From: JBOHER01 sp050701115
Lineage (GTDB): Bacteria; Actinomycetota; Actinomycetes; Mycobacteriales; Pseudonocardiaceae
Direction: 5' to 3'
Assembly: GCA_050701115.1 (NCBI GenBank)
Contig: JBOHER010000318.1
Coordinates: 1 to 46,058, forward strand
Length of the DNA: 46,058 nt
Translations under genes and position numbers: made by a program
Notes under the pieces: generated by a model
Database searches by the model: none
Told to the model about the DNA's origin: nothing
The model's input: only the letters and a program-made list of their open reading frames with translations
Shown: piece after piece, positions 1-10,022 of the stretch
Layout of the letters: every line of letters starts with the position of its first letter
How positions within the stretch are numbered: position 1 is the first letter of the stretch

Positions 1-35
1 GCGGTCACCCGGTCGGCCCACGACGGGCAGGGAAA

Positions 36-61
36 GGCCCCCGGGCCGCAACCCGGGGGCC
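36..61 (-). terminator. Rho-independent-type terminator of sigA
   Basis: Perfect 10-bp GC-rich inverted repeat (GGCCCCCGGG / CCCGGGGGCC) with a 6-nt loop, 11 nt past the sigA stop codon. On the minus strand it is followed by a short T run (TTT), so it fits an intrinsic terminator for sigA, though the T tract is weak as usual in high-GC actinobacteria. Confidence 0.8.
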
Positions 62-72
62 GTTGCCGTGGC

Positions 73-1401
<1,329 letters not shown>

Positions 1402-1469
1402 GTACGCCCTTTCGCAGCTTTGTATCTGCTAGGCCGAGGCTCAACTACCTCAGCTGCCTCACGTTTCGG

Positions 1470-1498
1470 GATAACCCTCCGGCCTGTGGTTTTGTCAA
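1470..1498 (-). promoter_or_regulatory. Probable sigA promoter (TTGACA-N17-GTTATC)
   Basis: On the minus strand a perfect -35 TTGACA (1498-1493) is followed after 17 bp by GTTATC (1475-1470), a fair -10. Transcription would begin near 1463, giving a leader of about 60 nt before the GTG of sigA. The rest of the 257-bp gap between sigA and ppgK shows no gene. Confidence 0.6.
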
Positions 1499-1658
1499 CC
1501 ACACACCGGGGCCGTGTTCCATTGTAACGACGAAGCCCCGCTGTCCTGCGAAGCGATCATTACTTTCTGCCATCCACGCTGGTGCACGCCACCCGAACGC
1601 ACCAGTTCGGCCGCCAGGGTGATGGGGTGGACTCTACTCGTCGTGCCCCGCTGGATCG

Positions 1659-2417
<759 letters not shown>

Positions 2418-2489
2418 GAGCGCGTGTCCTTCCGGTTCGATTCAGATGGTGGTGGGTCTGACTGTATCGGCATGTGATCCCATGACCGG

Positions 2490-3308
2490 GTGAGCGCAGC
2501 TGAATTGAGCCTGACCGAGGTTGCCGAACAGGTCGCGAGCGAGGCAGCGGAACTGGTTCGCCGAGCACGGGCCGACATGAACGCAGGCTGGGCGGTCGCC
2601 GTGGACACCAAGTCCAGCCACACCGACGTGGTCACCGCGGTGGATACCGAGGCCGAGCTGCTCATCCGGGACCGGTTGGCCCAGCTGCGGCCGGGCGAGG
2701 CGGTACTCGGGGAGGAGGGTGGCGGCCCGGTTGACCGTGACCCCGACGCGGTCACCTGGGTGGTCGATCCGATCGACGGCACCGTGAACTTCCTCTACGG
2801 CCACCCGTTCTTCGCGGTCTCCGTCGCGGCGCAGATCGGCGGCGTCTCGGTCGCGGGCGCGGTGGTCGAGCCGATCAGCGGCAGGCGCTGGACCGCGACC
2901 CGGGGCGCCGGGGCCTGGTTGGACGGCAGGCAGCTGCACGTCGCCAAGCCCGCGAGGCTTGACCTGACGCTGCTGGCCACCGGCTTCGGGTACCGCTCCG
3001 ACCGAAGGGAACGTCAGGCGCGGATGGTGCACGCGTTGCTCGGCAGGGTGCGGGATATCCGCAGGGCCGGTGCGGCCTCCCTCGACCTGTGCGCGCTGGC
3101 GGCAGGCTGGGTCGACGGCTACTTCGAGCACGGTCTTTCCCGCTGGGACTGGGCAGCGGGGGCGCTCATCGCGCAGGAGGCGGGTGCGATCGTCGCGTTG
3201 CCGGGGGAGGAGCCGGCGTTCGGGGCCGACGCCACCTTCGCCGCTGCGCCCTCCATCGCGGCCGAACTGCGCAGCGCATTGATCGAGTGCGGTGCGGGCG
3301 GCGTCTGA
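2490..3308 (+). CDS. suhB: Inositol-1-monophosphatase family protein (SuhB)
   Basis: Mg2+-dependent phosphatase (272 aa) that hydrolyses myo-inositol 1-phosphate, giving inositol for phosphatidylinositol and mycothiol in actinobacteria. The metal-binding signatures are present: GEEGG near residue 71, WVVDPIDGTVNF near 90-101, and WDWAAG near 217-222. The chosen start is GTG at 2490. No strong ribosome-binding site precedes it, so the exact start is less sure than the gene. It is divergent from ppgK, and its stop lies 2 nt from the convergent cei stop. Confidence 0.93.
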   Translation: MSAAELSLTEVAEQVASEAAELVRRARADMNAGWAVAVDTKSSHTDVVTAVDTEAELLIRDRLAQLRPGEAVLGEEGGGPVDRDPDAVTWVVDPIDGTVNFLYGHPFFAVSVAAQIGGVSVAGAVVEPISGRRWTATRGAGAWLDGRQLHVAKPARLDLTLLATGFGYRSDRRERQARMVHALLGRVRDIRRAGAASLDLCALAAGWVDGYFEHGLSRWDWAAGALIAQEAGAIVALPGEEPAFGADATFAAAPSIAAELRSALIECGAGGV

Positions 3309-3310
3309 AC

Positions 3311-3994
3311 TCAGCAGGCGGCTTCGCGAGCGGCTTCGAGGAGCGAGGCGTCGATCTGGGGGGCGTTCTCGCCGTTGGAGAGTTCGCTACCGCCGGAGCC
3401 CTTCCGCTCCTCCGACCAGGAACTCAGCAGCTCGAGCACCTCGCGGGCCTCCGGCCGGGGCGTGACATCGCCGAATCTGCTGCCGATCGCCAGGTCGACG
3501 CTGGTGTCCTTGCGGTCGTCCCTGATCAGCTCGACGCAGGGATCGATCAGGCTCAGCGTGCGGGCGGCCGAAGCGCCGTTCTCGCCGTAGCGGATCTGAC
3601 CTCGGCAGTTGGCTGTCCTGCCCTCGTAGGCCGCATCGTTGTCCGGCTCGCCGACCTCGGTGAAGCCCAGTAGCCGGAGGGCTTCGGTGGTCAGGGACGC
3701 CTGGCCGCGGGCGCCGCCCGCGTTGAGCACCGCAACTGCGACCTTGCCCGGTGGGATGGGCGGCACGCCGTCGAGTGCGTCGTGGCCAACCGAGGTATAG
3801 GTCACGCCGGGTGGTGGGGAAGCTGGCGGCTCACAGCGGATCGCCGCATCGATGTCGGCGCTGTTGGCCAGCGCCCTGAGCCAGACGAAGACCGAGACGA
3901 ACCCGAGCAGTGCGATGAAGATCAACATGGGCAGGGGCCGGTACTTGCGATACGGTCGCGACCCGCGCCCTGCGAACCCGATCCCCGACGGCAC
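3311..3994 (-). CDS. cei: Envelope integrity protein Cei, LytR C-terminal domain
   Basis: Membrane-anchored protein of 227 aa. A basic N-terminus (RPYRKYRPLP) precedes one transmembrane helix at about residues 22-42 (MLIFIALLGFVSVFVWL). The extracytoplasmic part carries a LytR_C-type domain (KVAVAVLNAGGARGQAS...) at about 84-180. Family and position (between suhB and a DUF4193 gene) match mycobacterial Rv2700/Cei, which is linked to cell-envelope integrity; that role is transferred by homology. The GTG at 3994 has GGAAGGGA upstream. It is convergent with suhB with only 2 nt between the stop codons. Confidence 0.85.
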   Translation of the reverse strand: MPSGIGFAGRGSRPYRKYRPLPMLIFIALLGFVSVFVWLRALANSADIDAAIRCEPPASPPPGVTYTSVGHDALDGVPPIPPGKVAVAVLNAGGARGQASLTTEALRLLGFTEVGEPDNDAAYEGRTANCRGQIRYGENGASAARTLSLIDPCVELIRDDRKDTSVDLAIGSRFGDVTPRPEAREVLELLSSWSEERKGSGGSELSNGENAPQIDASLLEAAREAAC

Positions 3995-4499
3995 CTGCCT
4001 GTCCCTTCCGATCTGATCGACTCACATGCTCACTTGCCGACATCGTTACTGATCAGCCTAGGTGTTACAGCGAACGACCGCCGACTTCGTTACCCCCTGT
4101 ATGCCCGGCTCGATCCGAGTTACCCGGCGCCACCTCCGGACCCTACCGGCAGTGCGGCCCGCGGTAGCACCATGCTGGGTGCCGGTAGGCAAACAGGCGC
4201 GGCGAGGAGCCGGTGACAAGCATGCTCGGCTACTCGATCGGGGTAAAGTTGACGTGACATGCGCATCACTGGCGGGTGCGGCGTTGCGTGAATTCTCGCT
4301 GGATGAGCTACCCTCTGCGAGCTCCGGCGCGTGGGCCCGGGCCAGATCGAGCGTGTTCTGGTCCATTTGCGTCGAGACTCCGGGCACAAAAAGGAGCGCT
4401 GGATCGTTATCCAGCGACACAGAGACATAGCGGGTGTGTGGAGGTTCCGCGCGCCCGAGCCAACCGACAACAAGAAGCTGAGCGCAGGGGTGAGGGACA
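3995..4499. other. 505-bp divergent intergenic region cei / DUF4193
   Basis: No convincing gene is present; reading frames on both strands here lack ribosome-binding sites and family features. It must hold the promoters of both flanking genes. On the plus strand TTGCGT (4284-4289) and TACCCT (4309-4314) form a possible promoter with a 19-bp spacer, which would leave a ~180-nt leader for the DUF4193 gene. A perfect hairpin lies at 4397-4416. Confidence 0.5.
4397..4416 (+). promoter_or_regulatory. Perfect leader hairpin or operator upstream of DUF4193
   Basis: An 8-bp perfect inverted repeat with a CGTT loop (CGCTGGAT-CGTT-ATCCAGCG), directly preceded by AAAAAGGAG and ending 83 nt before the DUF4193 start codon. 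It could be an RNA hairpin in the leader or an operator palindrome. Its function is unknown. Confidence 0.4.
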
Positions 4500-4808
4500 A
4501 TGGCGACCGACTACGACGCTCCGCGCCGTAGCGAAGCCGACGAGTTGGCCGAAGACTCGTTGGAAGAGCTCAAGGCGCGACGTAACGAAACGCAATCCGG
4601 CGTCGTGGACGTCGACGAAGACGCGACAGCCGAGAACTTCGAGCTGCCCGGCGCGGACCTGTCTTCGCTGTCCGGCGAAGATCTGACCGTCAGGGTGGTG
4701 CCGAAGCAGGCCGACGAGTTCACCTGCTCGGTGTGCTTCCTCGTGCACCACCGCAGCAGGCTCGCCGAGGACAACAAGGGACGGCTGGTCTGCCGCGACT
4801 GCGCCTGA
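4500..4808 (+). CDS. DUF4193 family zinc-ribbon protein
   Basis: Small acidic protein (102 aa) starting MATDYDAPR, the family's typical N-terminus. The C-terminus carries a four-cysteine zinc ribbon: C76-x2-C79 and C98-x2-C101. The middle is rich in Asp/Glu. The family is near-universal in actinobacteria (Rv2699c in M. tuberculosis) but has no agreed function; I do not assign one. The ATG at 4500 is preceded by AGGGGTGAGGG. A hairpin between this gene and the convergent DUF3093 gene probably terminates both. Confidence 0.9.
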   Translation: MATDYDAPRRSEADELAEDSLEELKARRNETQSGVVDVDEDATAENFELPGADLSSLSGEDLTVRVVPKQADEFTCSVCFLVHHRSRLAEDNKGRLVCRDCA

Positions 4809-4845
4809 GCACAGGCACTGTGGCACGCTGGTGATTCCTGCCGTG

Positions 4846-4874
4846 GGGTGGCCGGGCCTTCGGGTCGGCCACCC
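4846..4874. terminator. Bidirectional terminator hairpin
   Basis: GGGTGGCC (4846-4853) pairs with GGCCACCC (4867-4874) around a loop containing CCTTCGGG. It sits between the convergent DUF4193 and DUF3093 genes. There is no T tract on either side. Confidence 0.65.
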
Positions 4875-4880
4875 TACGCG

Positions 4881-5366
4881 TCATCGTGCCGCGCTCGACG
4901 TGCGAATCAGCTCGGCCACCCGTTGCGGATGGCGGGTGCTGAACACCCAGTACGGCGTCGGGTCCTCCGGGTCGGTCAGGTGCACCCGCACCAAGGTGCC
5001 GATCCAGCCGCGGTGCAGCATGAATGCCGCCGGGTCCAGCGCAGGGCCGAGTGCCTTGCGCTTGTGCTTGGCGTCGATCACCTCGACATGACCGGCGAAG
5101 CGCACCGGAAGGTGAGCATCGCCGACCCACAGCTCGGTGTCGGCGTCCTCGCCCACGACTCGGACTCGCGTCCTGCCCAGCAGCAGCAATACGCCGACGG
5201 TCAAGGGCAGCAGCACCGCATACGGCAACCAGCCGCGTAGACCCGGGTAGCCCAGGTGGATCTCCGCGGCGAGCAGAGTCGCGGCGGCGAGGGGGAGCGG
5301 CCAGCCCCACCAAGGAAGAAAGAGCCGCTCGGAGTGTTTGGTCGGTCCGTGGGGAGACTTGGTCAC
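4881..5366 (-). CDS. DUF3093 family membrane protein
   Basis: Protein of 161 aa with two N-terminal membrane segments (about residues 16-36 and 44-64; PLPLAAATLLAAEIHL and AVLLPLTVGVLLLLG), then a soluble C-terminal domain. Homologue of Rv2698 by family and position; function unknown. The start is GTG at 5366, chosen because TACTCT lies 8 nt upstream on the minus strand, fitting a leaderless transcript. AAGGAG also precedes the GTG but only 2 nt away, too close for normal ribosome binding. Divergent from dut, with only 26 bp between start codons. Confidence 0.87.
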   Translation of the reverse strand: MTKSPHGPTKHSERLFLPWWGWPLPLAAATLLAAEIHLGYPGLRGWLPYAVLLPLTVGVLLLLGRTRVRVVGEDADTELWVGDAHLPVRFAGHVEVIDAKHKRKALGPALDPAAFMLHRGWIGTLVRVHLTDPEDPTPYWVFSTRHPQRVAELIRTSSAAR

Positions 5367-5372
5367 GGCTCC

Positions 5373-5381
5373 TTAGAGTAA
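5373..5381. promoter_or_regulatory. Shared, nearly symmetric -10 element between DUF3093 and dut
   Basis: The 9-mer TTAGAGTAA reads TTACTCTAA on the other strand. It therefore holds a -10 hexamer in each direction: TAGAGT (5374-5379, plus) for dut and TACTCT (5380-5375, minus) for DUF3093. No good -35 is visible on either side. Confidence 0.55.
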
Positions 5382-5392
5382 TGTCGTCCGCC

Positions 5393-5872
5393 GTGTCAGG
5401 AGTTCAGGTCTTACTCACCCGCATCGACCCGGGCGTGCCGCCACCGCACTATGCCCGCGCAGGTGATGCGGGCGCCGATCTCGTCACCACAAGCGATGCC
5501 GTGATCCATCCGGGCGAGCGGGTGGTGCTCGGCACCGGGATCGCCATCGCGCTGCCGATCGGCCATGCCGGCTTCGTGCATCCACGCTCCGGGCTGGCTG
5601 CCCGCACGGGGCTGTCGGTGGTCAACACCCCGGGCACCATCGATGCAGGCTACCGGGGTGAGATCAAGGTATGCCTGATCAACCACGATCCGGCCGAGCC
5701 CATCGTGTTGTCGCGGGGCGACCGGATCGCTCAGCTGGTGATTCAACGGGTCGAGCATGCCGAGTTCATCGAGGTGGATGATCTAGGTGACTCTGACCGC
5801 GGCGCAGGCGGGTATGGATCGACCGGCGGCCATGCGGCGTTGTCGGGCTCGAACAATGGAGACGTGAGCTAG
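5393..5872 (+). CDS. dut: Deoxyuridine 5'-triphosphate nucleotidohydrolase (dUTPase)
   Basis: Hydrolyses dUTP to dUMP and pyrophosphate, keeping uracil out of DNA and supplying dUMP for dTMP synthesis. The 159-aa protein has the trimeric dUTPase motifs in order: DAGADL, HPRSGLA, NTPGTIDAGYRGEIKV (with the catalytic Asp), GDRIAQLV, and the Gly-rich C-terminal RGAGGYGSTGG flap. The start is taken as GTG 5393 (MSGVQVLLTR), about 6 nt after the expected start of transcription from TAGAGT. An in-frame ATG at 5381 is possible but lies directly on the -10. The stop overlaps the next gene's GTG by one base, so dut and DUF3710 form an operon. Confidence 0.95.
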   Translation: MSGVQVLLTRIDPGVPPPHYARAGDAGADLVTTSDAVIHPGERVVLGTGIAIALPIGHAGFVHPRSGLAARTGLSVVNTPGTIDAGYRGEIKVCLINHDPAEPIVLSRGDRIAQLVIQRVEHAEFIEVDDLGDSDRGAGGYGSTGGHAALSGSNNGDVS

Positions 5873-6531
5873 TGGGGATTTTCGGTCGTAAGCGGTCCAG
5901 CGCGCCGGGTAGCCGAGGTCGGCACGCCATGCCGAAGCCAGGCGAACAAATGTATCCCGATGAGGCCGAGCCGGTCGAGGCACCGGCCGTGCAGGGCCCG
6001 TACGACGACGCCGACGCACCCCACGACGAGGTGCCGCGGATCGACCTCGGCTCCGTCCGGGTGCCGGTGCCTAACGGCGCGCAGGTGCAGGTGGAGATGG
6101 ACCAGGCGAGTGGGAACGTGCGCGCGGTGCATGTGGTCACCCCGTACGGCCAGATCACGATCAGCGCTTATGCCGCGCCGCGTACCGCGGACCTGTGGCC
6201 GGATGTCAGCGAGGAGCTCGCCGAGTCGCTGCGAGCCGATGGCGGCACGGTCCGGCGGTCCTTCGGCGAGTGGGGTACGGAGCTGGCGGTGCGACTCGGC
6301 GACGTCAACCTGCATTTCGTGGGCGTTGACGGGCCGCGATGGATGCTGCGCGGCGTGATCACCGGGCCTGCGCAGCCAGGCGATCGTGCTGCGCAGACGC
6401 TGCGGCAACTCATCCGCGACACGGTCGTGGTCCGCGGGGACGGGCCGATGCCGGTACGCAACCCGCTGCCGATCACGCTGCCGGACGCGGTGGCCGAGCA
6501 CATCGCAGAGCAGCGGGCCCAGCAGGCCTGA
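5872..6531 (+). CDS. DUF3710 domain-containing protein
   Basis: Protein of 219 aa, equivalent of Rv2696c by family and position; function unknown. The N-terminal ~50 residues are charged and Pro-rich (FGRKRSSAPGSRG). The remainder is a compact domain (IDLGSVRVPVPNGAQVQVEMD to the C-terminus) without transmembrane segments or recognisable catalytic motifs. The GTG start shares one base with the dut stop codon, so translation is probably coupled. A perfect hairpin follows the stop. Confidence 0.9.
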   Translation: MGIFGRKRSSAPGSRGRHAMPKPGEQMYPDEAEPVEAPAVQGPYDDADAPHDEVPRIDLGSVRVPVPNGAQVQVEMDQASGNVRAVHVVTPYGQITISAYAAPRTADLWPDVSEELAESLRADGGTVRRSFGEWGTELAVRLGDVNLHFVGVDGPRWMLRGVITGPAQPGDRAAQTLRQLIRDTVVVRGDGPMPVRNPLPITLPDAVAEHIAEQRAQQA

Positions 6532-6537
6532 GGATGC

Positions 6538-6556
6538 CCCCAATGCCACATTGGGG
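6538..6556. terminator. Perfect hairpin between convergent genes
   Basis: CCCCAATG-CCA-CATTGGGG: an 8-bp perfect stem with a 3-nt loop, 6 nt after the DUF3710 stop and 19 nt from the end of the convergent hydrolase gene. Likely a bidirectional terminator. Confidence 0.7.
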
Positions 6557-6575
6557 AACATGTGCGCCTAACGTG

Positions 6576-7319
6576 TCAGGCCCGCGAGAGTGCTGTGAGC
6601 AGGGCGAGGACCGTGGCCCGGCCGAGGCAGGCCCGGTCCGCGCCGAGGGCGGCGAGAGTGGTGTCCTGGACGCGGGCCCGCGGGATCGCGTCGGCCCAGG
6701 CATAGGCGACCTCAGCCGGGTGCACCAGGTCGTCGGTGCAGGCGGAGATCCCTGTGGGCACATCGAGGGTGCGTAGGGCAGTCAGCTCCGGCGCCGGGTA
6801 CCGCGATGCCGCGTCGAGTCCGTCCGCGAGCGAGGTGCCCTGCCTGCGCCAGGCCCGGCGCAGCTCATCGGCCAGCCAGGGTGCGACGTCGGCTGTGGCG
6901 ACCGCGAGCGCCCGTTCGAGGCCCTGCGACCGCACCAGATCGGCGGATACGCGGGCGGCGATCGATGCGGGTGCCACATCGGGAACTCCGTTCCATGCCG
7001 GGAGGGCGGCCATCAGACCCGCGCAGCGAACCTGGTTGCGCAGCGCCCACGCGGAGGACAGGTGCGCGCCGAACGACACCCCACCGGCAAGGATCGGCTG
7101 GTCGGATTCCGCCGCAGCGGCGTCCAACGCCGCGAGGTAGGCATCAGCGAGTCCGGAGCCGGGTCGCGGCGCGGGTGCGATCAGCCGCACCCCGAAGCTT
7201 GACAGCGGTTCCTCGAATACCGCGCGGACGAAAACCTCATCCGAACCGGTTCCGGGCAATATGACGGCGACGTTCGCGGGCAGTCCCGACCTGCCCGTCG
7301 CGGAATTGACGGACGTCAC
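6576..7319 (-). CDS. Alpha/beta hydrolase-like protein (Rv2695 type)
   Basis: Ala-rich protein of 247 aa with an alpha/beta-hydrolase look: strand-loop AVILPGTGSDEVF near 18-30 and nucleophile elbow G80-V-S82-F-G84. A later acid/His region is seen in CTDDLVHPAEVAYAW. A typical C-terminal catalytic histidine after the acid is not obvious, so the triad is uncertain and no substrate can be named. It matches Rv2695 in position. The GTG at 7319 has no clear ribosome-binding site. Divergent from the OB-fold gene. Confidence 0.8.
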   Translation of the reverse strand: MTSVNSATGRSGLPANVAVILPGTGSDEVFVRAVFEEPLSSFGVRLIAPAPRPGSGLADAYLAALDAAAAESDQPILAGGVSFGAHLSSAWALRNQVRCAGLMAALPAWNGVPDVAPASIAARVSADLVRSQGLERALAVATADVAPWLADELRRAWRRQGTSLADGLDAASRYPAPELTALRTLDVPTGISACTDDLVHPAEVAYAWADAIPRARVQDTTLAALGADRACLGRATVLALLTALSRA

Positions 7320-7419
7320 GTTGCGATCATGTGGCGATCAGACTTCCCATGCGTCAAAGACGGTTAGTGTTGATTATGCACGGGCCGGAACCTGGCCCCG
7401 AGCCGTAGGAGCGCCGAAT

Positions 7420-7797
7420 ATGTCCGCCAAAGACGGCGGCTACTTCAGCCGGATGGTGCGCAAGCTGATCAGCGACGTCGAGGACCTCGACGCGGCTGAT
7501 CTGTCCGCGAAGTCGGTGGCAGGCGGGGCGCAGCGCGCATCCGACTGCAATACCGGCCAGGAAGTCACCATGCTGGGTCGCTTGCGTAGTGTTGAGCTCA
7601 GCCCGTCCAACGAGGTCGCCACCCTTGAGGCGGAGTTGTTCGACGGAACCGAGGGCGTGACACTGGTCTGGCTCGGACGCCGTAAGATTCCCGGTATCGA
7701 GCCAGGCAGGACGATCAAGGTGAGTGGCCGGCTGGCTGAACGCGACGGTCACAAAGTGCTCTACAACCCGTACTACGAACTCCAGATGGCCCAGTGA
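7420..7797 (+). CDS. OB-fold nucleic-acid-binding domain protein
   Basis: Small protein (125 aa) with an OB-fold of the tRNA-anticodon/RecG-wedge type over about residues 45-120 (VTMLGRLRSVELSP, LEAELFDGTEGVTLVWLGRRKIPGI, GRTIKVSGRL). The N-terminal ~40 residues are predicted helical (FSRMVRKLISDVEDLD). Equivalent of Rv2694c by position. A role in nucleic-acid binding is inferred from the fold only. The ATG at 7420 is preceded by TAGGAG 8 nt upstream, which decides the start over upstream in-frame codons. Followed after 28 nt by DUF3159, probably one operon. Confidence 0.87.
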   Translation: MSAKDGGYFSRMVRKLISDVEDLDAADLSAKSVAGGAQRASDCNTGQEVTMLGRLRSVELSPSNEVATLEAELFDGTEGVTLVWLGRRKIPGIEPGRTIKVSGRLAERDGHKVLYNPYYELQMAQ

Positions 7798-7825
7798 CCC
7801 GATCCGACCATTGAACATAGGCACC

Positions 7826-8566
7826 GTGAATCCTGAATCCAAGTCAGAGTCCGATCCACCGGAATCCGGCAAGCGCGATGCCGCGCCGACCCTGCTGCAG
7901 CAGATGGGCGGCGTCTCCGGGATGTTCTTCTCCGCGGTGCCGGTCATCGTGTTCGTGGTCGCCAACGGGCTGTTCGGCTTGACGGCAGGCATCTGGTGCG
8001 CCGTCGGCAGTGCGGTGGCCATCACCGTGCTGAGGGTGGTGCGCAAGGAGCCGCTGCAGCCCGCGATCTCCGGTTTCTTCGGGGTGGCCATCGCCGCCTT
8101 CATCGCCTACCGAACGGGGACAGCGAAGGGATTCTTCCTGTTCGGCATCTGGACCAGCTTGGTCTACGGCTCGGTGTTCGTGCTGTCGGTGATCGTGCGC
8201 TGGCCGCTGGCCGGGATGGTGTGGAACTTCCTCAACGGCGCGGGTACCGCGTGGCGCAAGGACAAGTACTCGCTGCGCGGCTACGACATCGCGACGCTCG
8301 CGATGGCCTCGGTGTTCGCGGCGCGCTTCGTCGTGCAGCGCTGGCTGTACGAGGAAGACCAGACCGGCTGGCTCGGGGTCGCCAAGATCGCGATGGGCTT
8401 CCCGCTGTGGGGGCTCGCGCTGCTCGTCGTGGTGTGGGCGGTACGGCGTTCTGATCGACGGCTGCGCGAGCTCGCCGAACACCGCGCCGAGACAGAAGCC
8501 GGGGTCGAGGCACGGTTGCGGGCGAAATACGCCCAGCCGGACGCCGAGAAGCGCTCGGTTCAGTAG
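7826..8566 (+). CDS. DUF3159 family multi-pass membrane protein
   Basis: Membrane protein of 246 aa with about five to six hydrophobic segments (SGMFFSAVPVIVFVVANGLF, LTAGIWCAVGSAVAITVL, AISGFFGVAIAAFIAY, SLVYGSVFVLSVIV, and near the C-terminus FPLWGLALLVVVWAV), ending in a charged, predicted coiled tail (LRELAEHRAETEAGVEARL). Equivalent of Rv2693c; function unknown. The start is GTG 7826 (MNPESKSES); no good ribosome-binding site is seen. The stop codon region overlaps the convergent ceoC gene by 7 bp. Confidence 0.87.
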   Translation: MNPESKSESDPPESGKRDAAPTLLQQMGGVSGMFFSAVPVIVFVVANGLFGLTAGIWCAVGSAVAITVLRVVRKEPLQPAISGFFGVAIAAFIAYRTGTAKGFFLFGIWTSLVYGSVFVLSVIVRWPLAGMVWNFLNGAGTAWRKDKYSLRGYDIATLAMASVFAARFVVQRWLYEEDQTGWLGVAKIAMGFPLWGLALLVVVWAVRRSDRRLRELAEHRAETEAGVEARLRAKYAQPDAEKRSVQ

Positions 8567-9216
8567 CCCAGCGCCACGCGCATCTCGGCTTCCACGTCGG
8601 ATTGCGCGACGAACAGCAGCTCGTCGCCAGGTTCAAGCGGATCGTCGGGGTGGGGCACGATCACCCGGCTGCCGCGCAGGATCGTCACCAGCGCCGAATC
8701 CTTCGGCAAGTCCAGGTCGCGCACCGGGGTGCCCGCCAGCGGGGTGTCCGAAGGCAGCGTGATCTCGACGAGATTGGCCTGCCCCTGGCGGAAGGTCATC
8801 AACCGCACCAGGTCACCGACGCTGACCGCCTCTTCCACCATGGCGGCCAGCATGCGTGGCGTGGACACCGCGACATCGACGCCCCAGCTGTCGTTGAACA
8901 GCCACTCGTTGGCCGGGTCGTTCACCCTGGCCACCACCCGGCGAACCGCGAACTCGGTCTTGGCGAGCAGGGAGACGACCAGATTGACCTTGTCGTCGCC
9001 GGTCGCCGCGATCACGACGTCGCAGAGTTGCAGCCCGGACTCCTCCAAAGTGGACACTTCGCACGCATCGCCGAGGATCCAGTCGGCTCGCTCGACGGTC
9101 TCCGGGTCGAACTGACTCGGTGCGCGCTCGATCAGCATCACCTGATGGCTCGCGTCGACGAGTTCGGCTGCGATCGACCTGCCGACCGCGCCCGCGCCCG
9201 CGATGGCAATCCGCAT
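8560..9216 (-). CDS. ceoC: TrkA-type RCK potassium channel regulator CeoC
   Basis: Cytosolic NAD(H)/nucleotide-binding regulator of potassium transport (218 aa). RCK_N Rossmann domain at the N-terminus (MRIAIAGAGAVGRSIAAEL, GxGxxG), with ERADWILGDACEVSTLEESGL and the ATGDDKVNLVVSLLAKTEF stretch. RCK_C domain from about residue 145 (NLVEITLPSDTPLAGTPVRDLDL) to the C-terminus. The start is ATG 9216, overlapping the ceoB stop (TGATG), so the two are translationally coupled. Same order as Rv2691-Rv2692. Confidence 0.93.
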   Translation of the reverse strand: MRIAIAGAGAVGRSIAAELVDASHQVMLIERAPSQFDPETVERADWILGDACEVSTLEESGLQLCDVVIAATGDDKVNLVVSLLAKTEFAVRRVVARVNDPANEWLFNDSWGVDVAVSTPRMLAAMVEEAVSVGDLVRLMTFRQGQANLVEITLPSDTPLAGTPVRDLDLPKDSALVTILRGSRVIVPHPDDPLEPGDELLFVAQSDVEAEMRVALGY

Positions 9217-9881
9217 CAGTGGTCCTCCTCGGGGCTCTGCGCCGCGACGCTGGTGACATCGGAAACGGTGCCGGAGTGTGCGGTGACGTAAACGTCGTCC
9301 CCGGCCTGCAGCACCGTCTTGGCCTGTGGCAGGACACCGGTACCGAACCGCATGACGAACGCGACCCTGGCTCCCGCGGCCTCCTCCAGGCTCTCCACCG
9401 ACCGGCCGACCCACCCGTCGTGCAACGGGAGCTGGATCAAGGCCATGGTGCCGGACGGGTCACGCCACGCGGCCGCGACACCCTCCGGCAGCAGCGTGCG
9501 CAGGAAGCGGTCGGTGGTCCAGGGGACGGTGGCCACCGTGGGGATACCGAGCCGCTCGTACACCGCGGCCCGCTTGTGGTCGTAGATCCGCGCGACCACA
9601 TGCTCCACGCCGAAGTTCTCCCGAGCGACCCGCGCCGAGATGATGTTCGAGTTATCGCCGCTGGAGACCGCGGCGAGCGCTCCCGCACGCTCGACACCCG
9701 CCTCGATCAACACTTGCCGGTCGAAGCCCATGCCGATGACCTGCTGGCCGCGGAAATTACTGCTGAGCCTGCGAAAGGACTCGCGGTCCTTGTCGATAAC
9801 GGCCACGTCGTGACCGAGCCGTTCGAGCGCCGCCGCAAGGGAGGCGCCGACTCGACCACATCCCATGATGACAACGTGCAC
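9216..9881 (-). CDS. ceoB: TrkA-type RCK potassium channel regulator CeoB
   Basis: First of two tandem RCK proteins (221 aa). The Rossmann motif MGCGRVGASLAAALERLGHDVAVIDKD opens the protein; RCK_C begins near residue 135 (MALIQLPLHDGWVGRSVESL). The GTG at 9881 has a strong AGGAGGAGG ribosome-binding site 7 nt upstream. CeoB and CeoC probably form a heteromeric regulatory ring on a potassium transporter. The divergent neighbour is a KimA-like transporter, the likely partner. No trkH/trkG gene is in the window. Confidence 0.93.
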   Translation of the reverse strand: MHVVIMGCGRVGASLAAALERLGHDVAVIDKDRESFRRLSSNFRGQQVIGMGFDRQVLIEAGVERAGALAAVSSGDNSNIISARVARENFGVEHVVARIYDHKRAAVYERLGIPTVATVPWTTDRFLRTLLPEGVAAAWRDPSGTMALIQLPLHDGWVGRSVESLEEAAGARVAFVMRFGTGVLPQAKTVLQAGDDVYVTAHSGTVSDVTSVAAQSPEEDH

Positions 9882-10022
9882 GCCGCTGCCTCCTCCTGCT
9901 CCAGTCGGTTCATGGTGACCGTCCGAACCGGGGTTTGTCCGGATATCGACCTTTTGTTCGGTGCGCTGACCCAGGTATCTGCGCAGAACCTACCTGTTGG
10001 CGCACGGGTGGTTCGGCAGGCA

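Noticed and set aside
1480..1520. SigR-type promoter (GGAAC...GTT) upstream of sigA
   Set aside because: GGAAC and GTT are present on the minus strand but 16 nt apart, shorter than the usual 18-19, and overlap the better TTGACA promoter.
4058..4430. Overlapping open frames on both strands between cei and the DUF4193 gene
   Set aside because: No ribosome-binding site, no family features and Arg/Pro-rich composition; treated as intergenic.
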